Part shown: positions 59,401 through 64,000 of the stretch, one piece after another
Position numbering within the stretch: position 1 is the first letter of the stretch
How the letters are laid out: every line of letters starts with the position of its first letter
Source: Cladopsammia gracilis
Lineage: Eukaryota > Cnidaria > Anthozoa > Scleractinia > Dendrophylliidae
Assembly (NCBI GenBank): GCA_022457155.1
Contig: JAJGOT010000209.1
Span: 435,001-499,000 of the forward strand
Reading direction: 5' to 3'
Length of the DNA: 64,000 bases
Program-made: the position numbers and the translations under genes
The notes under the pieces: model-generated
Database searches by the model: none
Told to the model about the DNA's origin: nothing
Seen by the model: the letters and a program-made list of their open reading frames with translations, nothing else

Positions 59401-62400
59401 CTTGACATCGCGTGGCGTAGTTTTAATTTAATCCTCAGTCGCGCAGTTTTCCGATTACTTACTTTACCTTTTTACTCCAAAATTTTGAGTATAGCGTGAC
59501 CTGATTGTATAACTCACGCTGTGGTCTATACTGAGTATAGTGCGACACATCGCGCTTTCGTTGTCCACAGGGAGCAGAGGAGCCAAATTTGACCTTTTAT
59601 ACGCGTTCGATCTTCGTTCTGTTGTTTACGAGTCTGTTTTTCGCCCCAGCTGGACCCCAAGCGTAATCGGAGCTTTCCGTTGGGTAACCGCAGTCTGCTA
59701 ACTGTGGGCGCCACAAAGTCGTTTTCTTCTCAGCACTTCGTGCCTCGCTTGGAAAGCTTACGCTTTCCGGAAAGCGCCGATTACGCTTGGGGTCCCGCTG
59801 GGGCAAAAACTCGAAAACAACAGATCGAATAACGCAAGACACAGCGCGCATATAAAGACGCGTATTAGGTCAAATTTGGCTCCTCTGCTCCCTGTGGATA
59901 GATGAGAGTGAAATCGTGGCGGCACAAGCGGCCCGTTGAAACGAAGTAGTCACGATTTTAAATTTTCCATACAGTATTATAACTAATGCACACAGCATTG
60001 CGAGTGATTTTGCTTGTGGTTTTAGAATTTATAAGAACTAATTGTACCATCAGGTGGGGAAAGGGTATTTTGCGAGCAGAGCCAACAGTACATTTTTGTT
60101 TACAATAATCAGAAAACATTATTTGCTTTTTTATTATATTAAAAAGGAAATACATCAATAAAGGGAGATAAATTAAATTTATACTGCGGCTAAAAATTAT
60201 AAACGCTGACGTTTCAAAAACTTCCCGTGAGAACCGTCTGTTCTTATTGGCTTGAATTCAATGTCAAATTGAGGTTGTACGTGCACGTGTAGTGCTGGCT
60301 ATATTAAACACGATTTTCCCCATGTGGCGATGCGACATTGTCAAAACATCTCCTTGGCGAAATGTGTAAAAATGTATGAATACAAAAGTGCGTAATTCTG
60401 TATGGAAAATTTAAAATCGCGACTACTTCGTTTCAACGGGCTTCTTGTGCCACCACGATTTCACTCTCATCCATCCTGTTTATAGCTTGGCTAAGTCTGT
60501 GAACGTGCTTGACAACGAAGCGCGATGTGTCGCACTATACTCAGTTTAGGGCCTGTTTATATGGTCTTGGGTACACGAGACAACCCTCCCCACGAGACAA
60601 CTTTGCCAAGTGTTTATACGAGAAGTGTTGTCCCTAGTTGACCCTACTTAATATTCACAACGTTGTGTAAATATTCAAATCTATCATATACCTGTTCTTT
60701 TGAGTTTGTTTCATTCATTCGATCATTGTGGGCTTTGCTGATTTACGTTTTACTTCTTTAATGCGAATTTTCTTGGCTTTACGTGACACGTTGAACGCCG
60801 TGAGTTGTCCCGGGTAGGCGAGCCAAAGTGTTTATATCAGAAAAAGTTGTTCCGCCTGCCAGGGTTACCCTACCTGCCGAGGTGAGACAAGTTTTGCCCA
60901 ACCCATGGAGTTGACTTGCCCCCCGAGATGAGTTCTCGATTCTCATGTAAATGGTTGGTTGAATTTTTAAAAGAAATAAGTGAAAAGTTAGCTCGGCCAG
61001 GGTAACTCGGGGGCAGGGTTGTCTCGGGTACCCGAGACTATATAAACAGGCCCTTAGACCACAGGGTGCGTTATACAATCAGATCAGGCTATACTCAAAA
61101 TTTTGGAGTAAAAAGGTAAAGTAAGTAATCGGAAAACTGCGCGTCTGAAGACTAAAACTACGCCACGCGATGTCAAGTACGAAAAATTAAACGGGTAATT
61201 ATTTATTTCTCATGTTTTGGTTCATTCCGGCTTTTAGGAATTCAATTCCAGGGAATAGGTCAACCCGTTCCCAAGGTCATTCGAGGTTACCGAAGCGTGA
61301 AGTTCAATTCCAGTCGTCGAGTTGAAAATGAAAGTCGTCGAGTTTGTAATGTGAAACTCGAAGGTCAAATACACGGCGTGGAGTTTAGAATGAATCAGTG
61401 ACAATCACGAATGTAAAACTTGAACGACAAATATAAAACACGCATGTTGAAACCTTGATGAAGCATATAAAATACAAGATAGTAGTATAAAAATTTCTAT
61501 TTGAATGTAAAATTCAGGTGATGAATTTCAAATACAAACCATGAATTTTGGCGGGGATGGAACGCCATATTTTTCAGCCTATTCTAAAAGGTGTTGTCTC
61601 ATGTAAATTGTCTCGTGTCAGACCATACTAGACCATGACTGGGTGTCTGCTTAGGACAGGTGTCTACAGTTTGTACCTATGAAAGGTGTCCATCTGTGGA
61701 GACTCGACTTTTTAAGGGTTTCCCTTTCACAACAAAATATTGCTTAAAAACTAGTGAAAGGTACAATGTACATGTAAATTGGTTTAATTGCTTAAAAAAA
61801 TGTCTGCTGCTTATATGTATGCTCAGGTTTACTAATTTAAAGCTATCCCGCTTTTACTAGGTATTAGATGTTCGTGATTCTTTGCCAGTAAACATGCGTC
61901 ATCCTTTGTTGGTGAAAATTGCTCCCGATCTGAGTGAAGATGACAAAGAAGACATTGCAGCTGTAGTCACTAGACAAAAGGTTTGTTACATCAGTTGTGT
62001 ATGTATTAATCTAAAACTTCAGCAGTCAGCTTGTGTATAACCTGCACTGTAGGTTGAAAGGGCCAATGTACTTGTGAATGTTAGCCAATGTTCATTCTTT
62101 GCTTTAAGATGAAGGAAAAAATGGTAATATGCTAGCTGAGGCTTAAACTTCATCTAAATAATTGGTCCTAAAGGGCCAGCCAGTCTCTACTGCTCATTGC
62201 AGGCTTCATACTTTTGTAATTTGGTACTAGGATCAATTGCTGACATTAGATTTATATTAAGGAGCCTGAATCCTCTCCCATGACATCTTGACACAACTGT
62301 TTGCGCAAACACAGGCAGCAACATTGGATGCACAGTTTAACGAAAGCTTGAAATTTCCAGGCACGATCTCGTTAAGTGGAGCACTAACCTTCCGGTTCCT

Positions 62401-63209
62401 CTTTAGAAACATGTCAAAAGGTTTCTAATGAAATGTCCCATTGTTCTTAAAATTTATTTGCAGACACCACAAACAGCTGATCCTACCTTTTCTCTCTAAC
62501 TTTTTACAAAGCTAAAAAAACCTTGAGCCATGAGTTATGCCACTTTGTAAATGTGTAATTCTACAAGCACTTTCATGTGTGTTTACAAGCAGAGCGACAA
62601 ATGGAGGCATCATTGTTTTTAGTTGACAAGATTAGTTTATTTTTAATGGGTTCTCACACTTGGCGAGCGGAGTTATCTGAATGTGTAAAGAAAGCAGTCC
62701 CTCTTTCTTATCCCACCTCATCCCTAGCACCCCCTCGGCTCACATTACTTTCATTCGCTGGGTCGATCACCGATCACTAATTATTGGCCTGCTTGACTAT
62801 CCAGAGAGGGACAGCTAGCAGTCTATGGTACAAGGGACATCCCCAACATGAGAGTCACAATCCCCCCATCCCCTCCCCCAACACAAACACACACTGGGGA
62901 TTGTATACTCACAAACTTTAAACCATCACAAAATGTAGCCTATGGTACATGTATGTACTTATCCAGGCATTAGAGAATATAGAGCAGATTGCGCCATGAT
63001 AATTATTATTATTAGCTTCATTCTTCATTCATTTGGTATTTTCATTCACTATCAGGGTGGAGTAGATGGTATTATAGTGACCAACACAACTGTCGCCAGA
63101 CCAGAAACTTTGAAAAGTACCAATAAGAAGGAGACTGGTGGTCTGAGTGGAAAGCCATTGATGGAACTTTCAACGCATACAGTTAGTGACATGTATAAAC
63201 TTACTGGAG
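53414..63209 (+). CDS. DHODH: mitochondrial dihydroorotate dehydrogenase (class 2), 3' end outside window
   Basis: Exons: 53414-53416 (ATG only, then GTAAGT), 55568-55813, 56796-56995, 58060-58321, 61861-61980, 63056-63209, all in consistent phase. After a short basic leader and a membrane segment ([18 protein letters not shown]), the FMN-barrel domain follows: [75 protein letters not shown] with the catalytic Ser-containing loop, [16 protein letters not shown], and [16 protein letters not shown] ... [10 protein letters not shown]. This is unmistakably the ubiquinone-linked enzyme of the inner mitochondrial membrane that oxidises dihydroorotate in pyrimidine synthesis. The last ~70 residues (after LTGG) must lie beyond 64000. 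The start exon is inferred from the splice signals. Confidence 0.93.
53417..55567 (+). other. DHODH intron 1
   Basis: 2.15 kb between the ATG-only exon and exon 2. It includes a poly-G run at 54066-54083 and a GA-rich tract near 54641-54675. I see no gene. Confidence 0.6.
56266..56345. repeat. dispersed (AAT)n-GCGCTTTACA repeat, copy 2
   Basis: aataataatgataa followed by tttgttagcgctttta and aaggcgctttacaatt. DHODH intron 2. Confidence 0.5.
57478..57570. repeat. dispersed (AAT)n-GCGC repeat, copy 3
   Basis: An aataataat run followed by attcggcgcaaatatc and aaatgcgccttacaaatt. DHODH intron 3. Confidence 0.5.
59008..61569. mobile_element. large nested inverted-repeat (fold-back) element
   Basis: Outer arms of about 560 bp: left x pairs with 120577-x (checked at 59041/61536 and 59281/61296), with few mismatches. 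Between them lie two further palindromes, 59565-59898 and 59900-60475. The right arm is split by a MITE (60549-61053). There is no transposase frame. It sits in DHODH intron 4 and could form a very long hairpin in DNA or pre-mRNA. Confidence 0.85.
60549..61053. mobile_element. MITE nested in the fold-back element, TTA target duplication
   Basis: Ends gggcctgtttata and tataaacaggccc, flanked by tta on both sides (60546-60548, 61054-61056). The inverted arms include gggtacacgagacaacc. It interrupts the right arm of the larger palindrome, so it is the younger insertion. Confidence 0.85.
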
Positions 63210-63315
63210 GTGAATGATACCACCTTTATTGTCTTTATTGTTGTGAACATCATTAATCCTGACAAGATGAAAGTGATCAAATGTTACAATTCTGGGGACA
63301 AAGAAAAAAGCTGAG

Positions 63316-63387
63316 TCCCTGACAGGAATTGAACCGGTGCCTTCCGATAACCAGTTGGGATGCTCAATGCATTGAGTCAACAAGGAC
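63316..63387 (-). tRNA. tRNA-like sequence (tRNA-derived repeat or pseudogene)
   Basis: On the minus strand GTCCTTG at the 5' end pairs fully with CAGGGAC at the 3' end. A D-arm-like ACTCAATGCATTGAGC and a B-box/T-arm GGTTCAATTCC are in place. The anticodon region reads CTGGTTA (GGT, Thr-like), but the anticodon stem has a mismatch and loop spacing is off. It is followed by a T-run. A SINE head or decayed tRNA-Thr is more likely than a working gene. Confidence 0.4.
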
Positions 63388-63689
63388 TCACACAGAGTTG
63401 AGGCATTTTACTAGGTTCAAATATAGACTAGAAACCTCTGTAAATGCTGACTTCACTACAACAGCCATGTTTTCTTGTCCCCACTTTCTGTATCTGTTGT
63501 GGTAGTGTAGCAGTTCTATTGTTTTTGGTGTTGTGGCTGGCTCTGTTTTTAGGGCTAGGAGGCATTGTTTCTGTTGTTTGTCGTATTGTTCTCTCAAAGG
63601 ATGTCGAATCAATGGTGTGAGACCTTACGAAAGCTGCTACATCGCCCATCTGTTGTGGTTTCAATCTTTCTTTGGTTTGAAAATTTTCA

Positions 63690-63775
63690 AACCATTCTGA
63701 TTTTTGTTTGTCTCAGATTCATTATCATAATCTGAGACAAAGGAAAACAAAAATAAAACTGGTTTAAAACATAAT
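63690..63775. mobile_element. MITE, CTCAGATTCATTATCATAATCTGAG family, copy 3
   Basis: gtctcagattcattatca pairs with tcataatctgagaca, with tttgttt/aaaacaaa flanks continuing the arms. Related to 45128-45276 and 53165-53225. Confidence 0.65.
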
Positions 63776-64000
63776 AGAGCAGTTTTCAATTGAGTGTTGA
63801 AAGTAATTACACAATTGCTTTGGTTTTGCATTGCTATGCTTTGTGATTGGCTAAAAAATCTCGCGCCACTTTCTTGACCAATCAGAAGTAAAACCAAAAC
63901 CAATCGTGACTTGCTCGCACACTTTTTCCCGCGCTTGGCTCTGCCGACACGTATTTGCTTCAAGCTCTGATTGGCTCATTGGATTGTTTACGACTGCTGT

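Larger units (their letters stand above)
63210..64000 (+). other. DHODH intron 6 (to window end)
   Basis: No further DHODH exon is recognisable before the window ends. It contains the tRNA-like sequence and a MITE (below). Confidence 0.6.

Overview
The window is nuclear DNA of an animal. It is AT-rich, its genes are split by canonical GT-AG introns, and it is crowded with small palindromic transposons (MITEs). Gene content and repeat style suggest a marine invertebrate, most likely an anthozoan cnidarian such as a stony coral; that placement is inference. Four host genes are readable: (i) the C-terminal part of a 5'-nucleotidase/metallophosphoesterase-family gene whose 3' exons encode an acidic linker and ankyrin repeats (+, exons from 308 to 32612); (ii) SYS1, a Golgi membrane protein (-, 39127-42080); (iii) WRNIP1, a UBZ-AAA+ ATPase (+, 42259-49196), head-to-head with SYS1 across 178 bp; (iv) mitochondrial dihydroorotate dehydrogenase DHODH (+, 53414 to beyond 63209, 3' end outside the window).

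The standout is a complete 17,320-bp Polinton/Maverick (adintovirus-like) element at 1244-18563, inserted in an intron of the 5'-nucleotidase gene. It has a perfect 6-bp target-site duplication (aacaaa, 1238-1243 and 18564-18569) and about 736-bp terminal inverted repeats that match base for base over nearly their whole length (left x pairs with right 19807-x). All recognisable reading frames are intact, so the insertion looks young. Apart from the TIRs, every supported gene lies on the minus strand, antisense to the host gene. In transcription order from the right they are: protein-primed family B DNA polymerase (with a small 5' leader exon), a Bcl-2-like 100-aa protein, a 69-aa acidic protein with an N-myristoylation-type start, retrovirus-like integrase with chromodomain, two tandem paralogous structural-type proteins, a basic pVI-like protein, the major capsid protein candidate, an adenain-type cysteine protease, the packaging ATPase, a basic pX-like protein, a 175-aa companion, an unknown 129-aa protein, and a double zinc (GRF-type) protein whose 3' end runs into the left TIR.

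This gene set is that of a virus: replication (PolB, perhaps the GRF protein), integration (INT), capsid and maturation (MCP, protease, small basic proteins), packaging (ATPase) and probably host-cell control (Bcl-2-like). Most cistrons have their own TATA box 25-60 bp upstream of a start codon, often inside the upstream gene, and three gene pairs overlap as ATGA. The right arm (about 15.06-17.83 kb) has no ORF and carries about 2 kb of diverged ~125-bp tandem repeats with a conserved palindrome. A + strand start codon in strong context, followed by a splice donor, sits just before these repeats.

The rest of the host DNA is introns and intergenic sequence. It carries MITEs with visible TSDs, a nested palindrome of about 2.5 kb, short tandem repeats and long poly-G tracts.
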